From positions 12,889,730 through 12,953,729 of the forward strand of contig NC_033628.1 in NCBI RefSeq assembly GCF_001540865.1: 64,000 nucleotides of DNA, read 5' to 3'. The position numbers and the translations under genes are program-made. The DNA comes from Ananas comosus. Taxonomy: Eukaryota > Streptophyta > Magnoliopsida > Poales > Bromeliaceae. Positions within the stretch are counted from its first letter, which is position 1, and each line of letters opens with the position of its first letter. Positions 1 to 12,768 of this stretch are shown in pieces. The notes beneath the pieces were generated by a model, which was given only the letters and a program-made list of their open reading frames with translations, searched no databases and was not told the origin of the DNA.

Positions 1-1775
1 TCAAAGTTCATTCCCTCCATTTCGCGGATGATGTCCTCTTGTTCTTTGATGGATCAATCAGATCAGCGACTATCATCAAATCCATCCTGGATGCATTCTC
101 CGAATGTTCGGGGCTCAAGATCAACTTCAACAAGAGTACGCTAACGCCCATCAACATAGCTGATGAGCAGGCTGCAGCTGTCTCCACGATTTTCAATTGC
201 CCTTTACAACCTTTCCCCCTGTCGTATCTGGGCTTACCTCTATCTCCTAAGAATCTTCGACGGGCTGATTATCTTCCACTCATTGAGAACATCGACAAGC
301 GCCTTGCGGGTTGGAAATGCGCATCTCTTTCGAGAGGAGGACGCCTAATCCTGCTCAACTCCGTTCTCTCTTCACTTCCGACGTATTTTTGCTCTGTTTT
401 TGCCCTGCCTTCATGGGTTATTAAAGAAATCGACAAGATTAGGCGAGGCTTCTTCTGGAAAGGCAAAAACAAGACGAATGGCTTCCATTGTCTTGCTAGC
501 TGGAATCAGGTTTGCCGCCCGCTCAATGTTGGAGGGGTAGGAATCAGAAAGTTACAGGTGGCGAACTCGGCACTTTTGATGAAGAGCCTTTGGAAATACT
601 ACAGTTCTCCGTCCCTCCCTTGGGTCACCCTGTTGAAACAGAAACACTATAAACGAAAGCCGGCCGCGATCGCAAAGAGCGCTCCGAAGAGATGCTGCCC
701 CATCTGGCGTGGTATTTTCAAGATGCAAGTGCCCTTCCTCATCTCGATAGATTTTATTCTTCACGACGGTATCGAAACCCCCTTCTGGATCGGCCGGTGG
801 AGTGGCCACACCTCGCTCCGGAATTGTTTCCCAAATCTTTACGAGGCCTCTACCAACACCAGCATTTCGGTCAACAGGTGGAGTCGTCGCTTTGCCAACC
901 TCCAAAACTTGGGATTCGACTTTCCTCTCAACTTCAAGGAGGACCAGGAGTTTCAGCAACTCTTGCCGATGGTGAATACCCTGGTCCTGTCCCCGGACAT
1001 CAGCGATTCAATCCTTTGGAGATGGACAGGTGACGGTAAATTCTCGGTAAAAAGTGCTTCCGATTTTCTTTTATATGATGGGTTAAACAATTGCAGCCTC
1101 CCTTTTCTCTGGAATCTTAAAGTCCCGCTCAAAGTTAAGCTCTTCATTTGGTTCGCGGTGAGAAATAAAGTCTCGACGACAGACAATCTCATGAAACGTG
1201 GATGGCATGGACCACCTATTTGCGTCCTTTGCAATTTTGAGGGCGAATCACTGACACATATCTTGTTCTCGTGCTCTTTCGCATCATCTGTCTGGAACCG
1301 TATTATGCCTACTACCGGGCTAAATTTTGCCGGGACTAGAAGTATGGTAGAAGGTTTAGATACACGATGGACAAGAATGAGGCGATCGGCACCAGCAAAA
1401 TACCAAAACTACATCGATCTTACTTTCGCAGCCTTTTGTTGGGAAATCTGGAAAGAGCGGAATAGGAGAATCTTTGAGAACAGACAAGTTCGTTTCGATA
1501 CTCTGGGAAGGACCATCCTCGAGACAGTCTACTTTTGGAACGTGGTCTTAGCCAGATCCAAACCTTAGGTTCTCGATCTCCTCATTCCCTGGGACGAGAT
1601 GTGTTCTCTCTACTTCCCAGTTGCTCTTTTGTCTTTTGTCTACTTTCTTTAGCCTTAGGCTCTCTTTTGTTCCCTTGAGGGGATGGTTGTACCCTCGAAG
1701 GGGTCACCCTTGTATTTTCGGTCAGCTGCCTCTTCTTGTAAAATAGGGTTTATCCCTGTTTAATCAAAAAAAAAA
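1..1775 (+). mobile_element. LINE (non-LTR retrotransposon), 3' half
   Basis: An open frame enters at base 3 and runs to a stop ending at 1568. It begins inside the reverse transcriptase domain, with FADD (a form of the catalytic Y/FxDD box) about 8 codons in. It continues through the RT thumb and connection region and a C-terminal zf-RVT zinc-binding domain (the KVPLKVKLFIW stretch, then Cys-x2-Cys and a His-x4-Cys) at about 1100-1300. After the stop comes a 3' UTR of about 200 bases that ends in a short hairpin (AGGG/CCCT), TTTAATC and a poly-A run at 1766-1775. The order RT, zf-RVT, poly-A is the layout of plant L1-type elements. The endonuclease part lies outside the window, so completeness is unknown. 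The frame is intact for over 500 codons, which suggests fairly recent insertion. Confidence 0.93.
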
Positions 1776-2253
1776 CATTGGATTGAAATAGCAAGATAAA
1801 AGAAACTTCCTCTACCTCGTATATTTCTTTACCTCTAATATACAGTGTGTGGATGCTCCCCTTGAAAGTCATTGCTTGAAAGGTCCTCTATAACCATAAA
1901 TGCACTACGAATAGTCGACAAACGGAGCAGTAAACTTAAAAATCCAATGAAAAGGGAGGTGGGATGTTACATTATCATAATAAATTAGAATGAGAGATGA
2001 TAAAACTTTATAAGAATTGCATTTGCAAGCATGTTTATTATTATTATCATTATAAAGAGAAAAAAATTTCTTGGTACTGATAACAGAAGAGACTTGTAAT
2101 TACTTACAAAATGAGATCGCACATGTCGCTTTATTCGTTAATCAACAGTCAATAAAGAATTAACAAAATACAATCGAAAGCTCTGCTCGTTTCGACGGAA
2201 TTATTTGCGCTATCACATTTACGCATACGAAAATATAAACATCACATCACTCT
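1776..2253. other. intergenic, no gene seen
   Basis: AT-rich spacer between the LINE poly-A and the 3' end of the TRAF-type gene. It presumably includes the 3' UTR of that minus-strand gene. No open frame or repeat of note is visible. Confidence 0.5.
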
Positions 2254-3910
2254 CTAGCTAATAATAGCACCGACTTCACCTTCCGTTTTCTGCATCTTTG
2301 CTTCCTGCTGCTTAATCGCGTAGGTCAAAGATCTCACATCCAATGCTCTAGATACTTGGCTTTCAGACAGAGACTGGAGAAAAAGAAAGAAAGCATTAAA
2401 GAAGGTGGTTAAATAACATAACAATAATAAAGATTTTTCATATATGAGTAGTCTTACAAATAGTAAGGCCACATACTGCTACAAACTTTACCTATCTGAT
2501 TTAGTTCACAATAGACATAGTTTGATCAGTCATGCAAAAAATAAGATATAAGTAAACATTTTTTAAAGAAAAGACATGATTAACATGTTAAGTACACACC
2601 ATCTTTTGGAACTTTCCATAGAGTACAAGGATTCGCAATTTAATACATAAACGATATCTTTCTCAGAGATCTTATACGAAGCGATCAAAATGTCCCTAGG
2701 AGATATGCAAAAAAAAAATACCAATGCATCCAAGTAGGCCCTTAATGCAAGATCGTCGATAGAGCAATCCACGAACGAAAGTTAAATGTATCATGTACAC
2801 AATTATCTCGACGTATTACTCCAAAAGGAACAAAAAGACATATTTCGCAACTAACCTTCTCGAGGAGTTCCGCTTTTCGTTTTAGCTCTTCCTCTGAAAC
2901 TCCTTGCTTGTGAATTGTTCGGAGAACATAAAGAATATGCGATTGGAGATATTGCGAGCAATGCTCTTTAAGAGTACACTGCGGAATAGTAGATTCGCAA
3001 CCTGCTTGGTTAAAAGGACAGTTTATGAGCCTCATAGGGCACACTGTTATACAATGCCTATCCATCTCGCGCCTCATAAGGCTCTGTGAGCAGTTCTGCT
3101 CACAAGAGAGCACTTTGAACGGGCACGCCGAGTCGTGCTTCTCCATGTGTTCAGCAGAAAATTTAGCTAGGCATCCTTCATTGGGGCAATCCATAGGCCT
3201 AAAGCAACAAGCATTTTTATGCGCAACGAGCTCATGTTCCGAGCCGAATTTCATCACGCAATGGAAAGCGCTCTTCAAGTCGACGTTCCTAAGAAGCACT
3301 TGTGAAACGGTTTCCCTCCTGTCGATCGACCAAAATTCGTCCATCTCCATCTCTTGCACAAAGTCGTCGATTTTGTCCTCTCGGCTCTCGCTCAGCAACC
3401 AATTCGAAACGCGGCTGAAGAAGTTTCTCTTTGAGCTCGAAAAGTTGTCCAGAAACTCCGATATGATTTCGACTGGATCGTCAGAAGTTTCTTCCGTCTG
3501 GGCCTGCGCGCCTTCTTGTGGGACAACAGATTCGGCGATGAAAGTCTCGCTTCTTTGGGTGAGATAGTCCACCATTTCCTTCCTCAGATCGATGGCCACG
3601 GAAGACGGGCTCTTGAAAAGGCCGCCGGTAGTGTTGTCGACACAAGCCGTGGCTAATCCGGGAAGCAAGACTTGCGCGATTTTATGCACCAATTCTCGAT
3701 CGCAGTAGTCGCAACTAAAAGGCAAGCACTCTCCCTTTACTAGTCGTCTCGCGAATCCGAAACTGGTTGATCCATGCACTCTCCCTTTACTGGTTCCGAA
3801 TCCGAAACTGGTTGATCCATGCACTCTCCCTTTACTGGTCCCGAATCCGAAACTGGTTGATCCATGCACTCTCCCTTTACTGGTCCCGGATCCGAAACTG
3901 GTTGATCCAT
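2254..3910 (-). CDS. TRAF-type zinc-finger protein
   Basis: Two coding exons are visible: about 3775-2856 and 2373-2254 (donor gagaag|gttagt, acceptor ctccag|tctctg, phase 0). The protein has an N-terminal CDYC motif and a conserved block (VHKIAQVLLPGLATACVDNTTG). A central Cys/His-rich region follows, with repeated C-x4-C-x11-H-x3-C spacings ending near HCITVCPMRLINCPF, typical of TRAF-type zinc fingers in plant 'TRAF-type zinc finger-related' proteins. The C-terminus is a short coiled-coil-like helix. In animals the domain mediates protein contacts in signalling; the role in plants is not clear. The start is uncertain. Four ATG codons (3910, 3865, 3820, 3775) sit in a 45-bp repeat, all in one frame (MDQPVSD...), but that frame meets a TAG near 3740 while the zinc-finger frame has no ATG before EMVDYL. 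Confidence 0.85.
3729..3910. repeat. 45-bp tandem repeat, 4 units
   Basis: The unit (ctccctttactggtcccgaa followed by tccgaaactggttgatccatgca) repeats with ATG codons on the minus strand exactly 45 bases apart at 3775, 3820, 3865 and 3910. The two middle units are nearly identical. The unit nearest the gene body has about 5 extra bases (tagtcgtctcgcg in place of tggttccg), which changes the reading frame. It sits at the start of the zinc-finger gene. Confidence 0.9.
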
Positions 3911-3999
3911 TACTTCTTAATCAATGCCTATAAATGAACAGCGAAAAACATTAAAAAGTTGGGGAAATAACGAAAGGGCGATGCAAAAAGATAGGAATA

Positions 4000-4767
4000 A
4001 TTATTTTTGCTTTCGTTCATTTACATTGATCTCAAAAGTCGTAGCCGTTACGCAAAATTGAATTATACGCGCACACTGTACCTGATTGGTACGTTCACTG
4101 TCACACAGGAATAGGTAGCATCAAAATCTGGAACAAAAATGTCTCCATCTTTAATTTCAAAAAAAAAAAACCTAAATTGTTAATCAGATAAACAATCGGA
4201 AAAATCAATGAAATTCCTGCGATAAATATTCTCTTAAAAAAAAAAAAAATGAACCCCCCCAGCCCCCCAAACCAAAAAGGGAAAAAAAAATTCTAGATCT
4301 AAGAATCTCCACATCTCAACGCAAAAAAAACAAAAAAAAAAAAAGAAGCTAACGAATGTAATTACATACAAAGACACCTAAATATCTCCTTCCCATCAAG
4401 ATCGAACGCACATTCTCTCAAACACGAGGAATAGGAAAGCACATGACAAATAGAACGCTTTAAATTGAGAGGGCACGAACCGTTGCTTGATCTCTTTTGT
4501 TGATGGTCACATTTGAGCTCGTTAATGGATGAGGAGATTGGGTGGAAACGATGAAGAGGAGGAATGCGAAGCGAAAGATGTAAAATGGGGGATTGAGAGG
4601 GATGAGAGAGGGTGCGCGCAGGCCGTTAGATCCGTTGGAGATTTGGTCTCAAGATAGAGAGAGAAAGAAGTGGAACCGTTAACCAACTAGTTGGGTCGAT
4701 CTGAGCCGTCCATCCGCAAGTCCTCCTAAGATGATGAGCCAACTGAAGGAAGAAGCCTGGACAATTT
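4000..4767. other. upstream region of the zinc-finger gene
   Basis: No coding frame is seen. It holds several A-runs (4161-4170, 4237-4249, 4324-4344) and a C-run near 4253-4268. Purine-rich sequence at 4540-4670 could be the 5' UTR or promoter of the divergently read zinc-finger gene. Confidence 0.4.
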
Positions 4768-5400
4768 TGAGTGGACAATTTTATCTTACAAAATTTTAAT
4801 TTTATAATCTAATCTTTAATTTATTTAATTTGAATGAGTTAATTATACTTTCACTTTAAAAAATCAAACTATTTTTTTAATTTAATAAATTTATCATTGC
4901 AAGAATTATATAAAATTTACTGACTAAACTTTTTAAAATAAACTACGTATTTATTTAAAATTTTAAATTTAAAATATTATTGACTGATTCAAATCAAATA
5001 AATTAAAAGATTTGATAGTAAAATTAAATAATCGACTCCAAATAGACTATAGTTCTTCACATTTTACCAAAAATATGAAGAACTATACTTTCGAGTGGAC
5101 AATTTGATCTTTCAAAATTTTAATTTTATAATCTAATTTTTTAATTTATTTAACTTGAATGAGTTTATAATACTTTTACTTTAAAGATTTAAACTAATTT
5201 CTTAATTTAATAAATTTATCATTGCTAAAATTATATAAAACTTACTAACTAAACTTTTTAAAATAAACAACATATTTAAATTTTAAATTCAAGCAGTAAA
5301 TTCAAGATATTACTCACGGACTCAAATTAAACAAATTAAAAAATTTAAGAGTAAAATTAAATAATCAACTCTAAATGGTCTACAGTTCTTCACATTTTTT
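4768..5400. repeat. AT-rich direct duplication, about 326-bp period
   Basis: The block starting gagtggacaattttatctt at about 4770 recurs, diverged, at about 5095 (gagtggacaatttgatcttt). Matching sub-blocks follow in the same order (taatttatcattgc.., taaactttttaaaataaac, gactccaaatagactatagttcttcacatttt). The copies differ by scattered substitutions, so the duplication is old. No coding capacity. Confidence 0.75.
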
Positions 5401-5905
5401 CCGAAAAGGGAGGGGGGACAAAAAAAGAGAGGAGCAACATCCACTCCAACCAAATATCTATTTCTTCACAAATTTCATTGAACTTTCTCGGCCCTAATGA
5501 AAATAATGCAAGAAATAGGTACACTCCAGTTTCAAGTTCAAATTCTAGTACTAAAGATACAAGTATTTGTAAGAATAAAACAAGATCGTTTCCAATGTTT
5601 ATGAACATTTTTTGAAAAACTCCATCCATTTGTACTCCAAATACAATCTGATTAAGTTCCTACATTTACAGCACACCAAAGCAGTCACAGTAATATCACA
5701 CTGAAATGATAATCACTAATAAGGAAAACAGCAGCTCAGACATGTAAATGAAAAAAATACAATCCACCACCAATGAATAAGAACGCAAACACATAATGCG
5801 CACAACACAACAAAGTGGTGGATGAGGGATTTAAGATATTAGCAAAACCACATAAATGAAATCATCAGGCATTATAATACAGGATATACGACGCGGCATT
5901 TAACT

Positions 5906-8900
5906 TTATCGGGCCCATGATACAGCGTCGAACTCATCCCGCGCTGACTTGTACAACTCAAGTCTCTTGGCACACTGCAGCCTCCGCTCCATCAGCGCGG
6001 GATCCTCATCTAAGAGCTGCGCAAGCTGCTTGCCCTGCAAAGGAAGGACTAGTAAGCGCCTGTAGTGATTGGTAAAATGCAGTTATGGTACTTCGTAGAA
6101 CCTCTAACCAAGCCAAATAAGCCCTAAAGAGATCTAGCAAATAAAAAAAGAGGCTCCAAATACAAACTTGGCTAAGGCATGTGGTACCTCCTTTCTCCCT
6201 ATTTGGGTGTAGAAATGACTAAGCAAAGAGCGTTTGGCTTCTCGGACTTGACAGTGGACAGCAGCTTTCGGAATCGAGTTTTTTAGAGTCTCAGATACCA
6301 TCGCAATGTAAGAGGACACATTCAAAGCAATCCTTCTGAAATGCCCATCAGTGTATCGGTCGATTGAAGGGTTGGTGGCAGGATTCCCGCCCTTCTCAAC
6401 TTCCTGTGGAAGCTTCCTGAAGAAGTCTACAGTTAGATAGGAAGCTTCCATGTCAACTAGCCGGATTGTCGTCTTACGGCTCTCCTCACGGAATCTCTCC
6501 AGGGCTTCGTAGGACGCAGCTGCAAGTTCAGCTTGGAGAGTGGGGAATCTCTTCAGTTCCTGATGATCAGAGCACAACGCATCACTTATAATGATAGGGC
6601 TTTCGCGCATGTATCAGCAAAAAATCATCTACCTACGCACATATACCCTCACAAAATTCTGATTTCACCTATACCCTTCTCTAGTGCACTTTCTCCACAA
6701 AACCTAATTCGTGAAATGTACGCTTCAAAGGAGGCCATTGATTTTGTATTCTCAGCTTTCTTCTTTTTTTTATCAGTTGTAGGTGTTTTGTTGTTTCGGG
6801 GGGGGGGGGCGATGGGGTGTGGGGTGGGGATGGAAAATTCACGTTTTGCAGGGAAATATATGTAAAAGATAGTTCTGCAGGAATATATGTGCAAATATGA
6901 TCATATTTTAATTAATGACCACTTGACAGCATTCCCTTTGATGAAGAAATGACAATACACCAACCTGAGTCTCTCCGATTGATTTCCTTACCAATTCCTT
7001 CAAAACATAGTGCACCTGCCATAAAGAGAAATTAGCATTACTAAAACTACGTAAAGCTTTCAGAAGAAAATTGAGTAATGTGGAAAGAAGCCTCTCTTAC
7101 AGCATCAACAGAAGCTTCTGCTGGGCCTCTAAAGTAATTGAGAGCACTCTCAATTAACCGACGGTAACCCTGCTCGGGAGCAATTAAGTGAGGCTGATAA
7201 CCATCAGCTTCTGATACAACCTTCTTCACATTTTGTATAGAAAGATGGCGGTCAAATGGAAGTTTCTTCAAAGCGGCAGGGAGTTGATTATCAAAAACTC
7301 CATAAATTCGATCACCGCCTGGACGCCTGTGTTTTTAGCCAACTGATTTCAGAAACAAATGATGGAACACGTCATTCTTGAATGTAATTACACCGTTTGT
7401 GAAGGTATCCGAGGACAATTAGAAGTGTTTGAGACATATCTTTATTAATAGAGAAGATCAAATACCTAAGAAGCAACCAGCATGTATCATGTCTCACGGA
7501 AGATGACATATGGATATGCTTAGATGAAACATCAAAACTTGATAACAAGGGGAACTAATAAAAGCAGCACAACTAGCAAACATCAAACAACCAAAATCAT
7601 GATTATACGACTTTTTTTTTTCTCCCTCTGAGACATGTGAATAGCATATCTGAATGCTAATATTAGTGTGCTTGCTAATCAGGAATCTTCAACCTAATGC
7701 ACAGTAGTAACAAATAGATACAAAAACTATTGAATCTTTAAAGGCAAGAAAGGTTGTTAACTGAGAATTAAATCATTTACCCTCCATCAAGATGCTCTTT
7801 GAATATCTTGTCAAATGCACGGCAAAGTTCCAATATCATGTATAATTGAGCCTAAAAATGCACCACCAATGAAACAAAATTAAGCTGCAAACTTCATCAA
7901 CACGCAAGTTATGTAACAATATTAATATCTCACCCCTGCATCAACAGCAATAGGTCTACCAAGGTGGTCCATCTCTGATTCAAGCTCATCAATACTTTTG
8001 TTTATCAATGATGTAATACTTGGTATCCTTGCCCTGATCACCGACTCAAGGTGCTGAAAGCATAAGCCACCATTATAACAACTACAACAGATAATTTTCA
8101 AGGGAATAAAGGACATAAGAAATAACGGGCTCCTTATATACCTTTGAAAGAAGCTTAGCGAGATACTCTGAACCCATTTTGCTAGACAAGTGGGAGTAAT
8201 CTGGACTCGTAGCAAAGTATTCCTTTTCCTTTCGCCTGGCAACAATCATGTCAACATTTTTATTAATATCAGCCTGAGAGCGGTTAACAATCCCAACCCA
8301 AGGGTGCTGAAGCTTATAAGCTCTTCCTTCAAGAACCTAAAAGATGTTCCATCATAAAGGTATCAGAATCACACAGATGCTAACAAAGATATCCATCTCA
8401 GCAATTCTATCAAGCCATGCTATTTTCTTTGTGAAAAGTTCTATTGCACGCCCAAGGGAGCAAATGGAGAATGGGAAACGTACATCAAGTGCATTTGTTC
8501 CCTTATCCATCAAATCAAGCTTTGTCAGCACTCCAAAAGTCCGTTCACCTGAGCAAATTCAAGATGGATGCACAGAAATAACTTTTCAATGTGTTACAAT
8601 GCACACTGAAAGCACAATTTTGCCAGTAAAAGAAAACAAGCAATCACATTAATATCATCATGGCAGAATATAAACTGACTTTCATGCTAACTTTGCTACA
8701 TACCTGTTGGGTCGACTTCCCTGGCAAGCTTAATTGCATCAGACGTTGCAATGTCTTGATTGGCAGGAGTTATTGCCAGTATAATGCAATTAGGCTATAA
8801 AAGAATATAAACAAGCAATTTCTTAGAGAAAAGAACCATAGGCAATCTAGCACTATACTAAATAAGCCACCCAGTTTTAGTAGTAGATGATAATTATCAA

Positions 8901-11338
8901 GTAAATTCCCACATTCTATTGAAAATTCGATATACTGAAAATGTCTACTCTTCTTAGCACTAAATCTAATTCTTCCTTCTGCTCTTAAGGAAGTAGCTAT
9001 GCTTCTATTGTACAAGATAAAAGGGTGTTGCCTCAGATTATTTCAAGCAGGCCATTATTTTTGTGTGAACAATTCCAAATAAATTTGTCAAATAGATGAA
9101 CATAAAGAAAGCACCATGCATCATATTACTCAAACTTACACAGTTTTTGGACAGTCATTAGCAACAATCTGTGAAAAGGAGTACATTGACAGCCCAATCG
9201 GCTAAATTTTGGCCCTGCGCACATGCCACACTGAATAATCCATACTATATCACTCACAGAAATTTAGAACCTTGGTATGTTGTGACTGTAACCTAGAGCC
9301 ACACTCATGATTCGTGTTATAAGCACCATAATCAAATCACTTGCAGAAAATTCTTAGAAAGAAATATAGACGCCAATGAAAGATGTTTTGCTGCTGAAAA
9401 ATATATGACACATGCAAGCATAATCAGGGAATAGAATCATTCGAGACTGCTAAAGCAACTTTCCATATATCAACTTTCACAGATTCTGAGATGTAGTACC
9501 TTCTCAACATACGAGCGGACCATGTTTTCAATATCCTGAACAATGCTTTCAGGCTGCCCCTCTGTGGAGATAGTATTTTCTATGTTATGCTCTTAACGAA
9601 CAAAAGGTTTTATAAATCTTGTAACCATAATCAGCAAGAGAAATAACAAGTATATTTACATACGTACCTACAGCAACCTTTGTTAGACCCGGCAAATCAA
9701 TCAGTGTCAAATTGACAACTGCAAATATCAATTCAAGCATCAGATTATAAGGTAATGTAGAACATCAAGCTCATCGAGTAGGCCAATAAGAATGTAGATA
9801 ACAGAAACAGAAGTAGAACGTGGCAGATCATTATTTAGCAGAATATGCAACCTATTCAGAATGAAGAAACTATAAAACGGAGAATTGAGACATCTTATCA
9901 ATCAGATCTAATCAAGAGTTTGAACCAGCTACAAACCATATACAACTGAGGTTAAAATTTAAGCATGTCAAGTTGCAATAAAGCTGTTTGACAATTTCCA
10001 TTTAGCAGATGATTTACACTTGCAGGTGAGATGCAATGCGAGCAGGTGATATATTATAGTATAAATCCTTCATGGGGCTTAAGCTTGAACCTTTCATGAT
10101 AAAGCAAAAGAGCTTGAATGAAAGTTAGTTTCCATAAACTCAGTTATGCATAGCCACAAACAACTTTTCTTGCCATTAGCTAATAATCAAACCATCTTAA
10201 TCCAAAGAAAACTATCGGACACTTAACTAGATATGACTAAAGCTAAAGTAGCATCTACATATTCAGACTGATAACTTCCAGGTAGAACTATGAATTTGTA
10301 CCATTTGGTGAGTAGATGCTCAGATGAATGGGAACCGGAGAAATCTGTTTTGTCTTCCCTGTCAATCTATCAGTGTCATCTTGGATTTCTTTCCGCACAA
10401 GAGCTGAAAAATGCAAAACAAGAGTTGCAAATGTATCAGAATCAAATGAACTTGCTAGTATATGTAGGTTATAATGCCAACATTTCACATTCTGCAACCT
10501 AACATTAACAATCGCACAAGTTAATGCCTAATAGAAGCAAAAAAGAGAATTGGTTCCAAGAATAAGGTAACATCTTAGTTTGTTTCTGATGATGCAAAGA
10601 GTAAAAGCCGGATAAAAGTTTCCACACACTTTTTACTAATTATTCCAATAAAGCCTTCTTCTTTCCCCAGAATTGAATCTGGCAAAATGAAAGAGTAACT
10701 ATTCCAAGCACCAAATGTAGCTAAAAACAAATCATAGTAAATTTCACCAACAATTTGAAACTATGGCGTGAATAACCAGCAAATTTAAAATCTCCAAAAA
10801 ATTATAACGTAGCAGAAATCACTAACTCCTCTCGGCAGGTGAAGGAACTCAGCAATACATCTCCTGCTGCCCTTCGTCCGTCTTGTGGGCAGTTGCAGGC
10901 ACCAACGCCGCCCGTACAAATTCCCTGCAAGAATCGCAATACCATAGAGAGTGAACTAGAAGGAAACAAAAACAACAGCCAAAAGATCAAAAGCATCCAT
11001 AAATTCAAGAACAAATAGTTTCATGACCAAGATCCACGGGGAGGAAGTCGCGCCCCACGATGCTCTCCAACACCGAGGATTTTCCCGAACTCTGATGTCC
11101 AAATGAATAGAGACAAGCTCATTACGATCAAAGAGCACTAGAAAGAAGAAGAGGGATTGATCAACAAAGAGAGAAGGAGAAGAAAAAGAACAGGAACCTG
11201 TCCTCCAACGACGCGCGACGGAGGGAGCGCCTCCCACAGCGTCGGCAGCGCGGCTCCGTCGCGCCGCCGTGGTCGCCGAGGACGTGCAGCGCCTCTGGAT
11301 CCGATTACAGAGCCCGATCAGCTCTCCATCGTCGCCAT
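5906..11338 (-). CDS. DRP1: dynamin-related protein 1 (DRP1, phragmoplastin type)
   Basis: A large GTPase that assembles on membranes and acts in cell-plate formation and endocytosis (family knowledge). Exons read on the minus strand: 11198-11338, 11028-11091, about 10813-10924, 10302-10403, 9668-9718, 9500-9561, 8704-8794, 8484-8548, 8142-8336, 7934-8053, 7781-7851, 7101-7326, 6965-7015, 6188-6559, 5906-6034. Visible motifs are P-loop SSGKSS, switch [11 protein letters not shown]4 TKLDLMDKG, middle-domain blocks ([29 protein letters not shown]) and a C-terminal GED ending [10 protein letters not shown]. There is no PH or proline-rich domain, as expected for DRP1; the wording is closest to the DRP1C/E type. 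Exons 4-15 splice cleanly in phase. Exons 1-3 carry several small indels that break the frame (see findings), so the copy is either mis-assembled there or damaged. Confidence 0.93.
6618..6903. mobile_element. MITE-like element in a DRP1 intron
   Basis: The left end (atcatctacctacgcacata) and the reverse complement of the right end (ending aatatatgtgcaaatatgat) match imperfectly over about 50 bases, giving degenerate terminal inverted repeats. The body carries a T-run and a G-run (6799-6810). It has no coding capacity. Related wording occurs in two introns of the methyltransferase gene. Confidence 0.4.
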
Positions 11339-11394
11339 CTCGAAAACCTAACCCTAACCTAGATTCGAGACGGAGACGACGAAGAGAACAACGA

Positions 11395-11420
11395 GAGAGA
11401 GAGAGAGAGAGAGAGAGAGT
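11395..11420. repeat. (GA)n microsatellite
   Basis: A run of about 13 GA units lies 57 bases upstream of the DRP1 start codon, probably in its 5' UTR. CT/GA runs in 5' UTRs are common in plants. Confidence 0.9.
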
Positions 11421-12617
11421 AATAACAGAGAGTGGCTGCGAGAATAAAGGGAGATGGCCGAATCGGAAGGTTCGGGTTTTTATCTGGTGCTGAGCCTGCT
11501 TGTTTATTTTACCGTTTTATCCCTATCGATAGACTAGTTAAGCAGGTGAGGGAGGGGTATTTTCGGGAAACCGTCCATCGATAAAGAAGTAGAGGGGCTG
11601 TGACACGTGCGGAGCGGTGAGGGAATGACGCGGCTCGTGCGATTCCGAGTCCACAGCGGTGCGGGTTGTTTCAAAAAATTTCAAATTCTCGGAAAGATTT
11701 TTCAACGTATAAAAATCGCACGTAGTGTATAAAAGGAGTGTGGCACTTCCACTGCTATTTGGTGTGGCCACACAATTTACCATTCACAAAACATTCGCTG
11801 ACATATTTACTTTTTTTCAAAAAATAATAAATAAAAAAAATAAACTTTTATCTTCCTCCGAATATAAATATAAAAAGAACTGTTATATTTCGAAATAGAT
11901 ATAATATAGGTATAAATCTGAGATAGATCAATTTTGCGTTTAATGAAAAATAGCTTATTTTTTGTAATAAAAAAAATAGCATTTTGATAGATAAATAGAA
12001 TAAGAAAATAGTAAATAATTATAATAAAAAAATAGTGATATTGTCCTTTATATTATATTTAAATTTAAAATTTTAAATTTAAAATATATAATTTTTAAAT
12101 TTTCTAATTTATGAAATCTCAAATTCAAAATTCAAAGTTCTAAATTTTAAATTTTAAATTTAAGATAAAATCTAAATTTAAAAATCTAACATATCTAATT
12201 TAAAATTTAAAAAATTTAAAATATTAATTTTAAATTTAAAATTACAAATTATAAATTTTTAAAATTTAAATTTAAGTTTTTAAATTTAAATAGGGATAAA
12301 ACGGCTGTTCCCAACTTCCCATCCCCAAATAATCTTGCTTGGGGATAAGAGGGGAATAACCCCTTATGGCTTCCTAATCCCCCAACCAAACACTTATTTA
12401 CATTTTACTTGCCACAGTAAGATAATTATGTTATTTATAAAATACATTATTTAATTATTTTATTTAATAGTAAGTTTTATAATAAATTATAAACAATGAC
12501 AAAATAAAAATACACTACACTGCTGAAAAACAAATTAAAATCGCCAAAAACAAAGAGAAAGATGACGATTAAATGGAAAAAAGATTTATTCATCATGAAA
12601 AAAAAAAGGAATCAAAA
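11421..12617. other. gene-free, AT-rich spacer
   Basis: Contains the DRP1 promoter side (11421-11700), then about 500 bases almost wholly built of aaatttaaa-type words (12050-12290). A stretch rich in CCCC/GGGGATAA at 12290-12400 ends in cccaaccaaacact and looks like a degraded MITE end. No coding frame. Confidence 0.5.
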
Positions 12618-12768
12618 TTTTTTTTTGAGAGAAAGATAGCATGCTACCCGCTTCGTTTATTTCATTTAGAAATAAACTTAACTGGAAATATGAATCAACT
12701 AGGATTCGAACTTGGATCTCGGATATCAACCACCAAACCTTTTGTCACTTGCACTAGGGACGGTGGGT
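12618..12768 (-). mobile_element. tRNA-derived SINE copy
   Basis: Read on the minus strand it starts near ccgtccctagtgcaagtgac, which holds an A-box-like word TAGTGCAAGTG. About 35 bases later comes a B-box-like word AGTTCGAATCC. The body is AT-rich and the copy ends GGTAGCATGCTATCTTTCTCTC plus an A-run. This is the layout of a pol III SINE. At least four further copies of the family occur in the window. Confidence 0.75.

Noticed and set aside
692..1033. Second plus-strand frame inside the LINE
   Set aside because: Overlaps the RT/zf-RVT frame in another phase and shows no motif.
12050..12400. AT-rich block followed by CCCC/GGGGATAA words as a complete MITE
   Set aside because: Only one plausible end (ccaaccaaacact) is visible and no matching inverted end was found, so boundaries cannot be supported.
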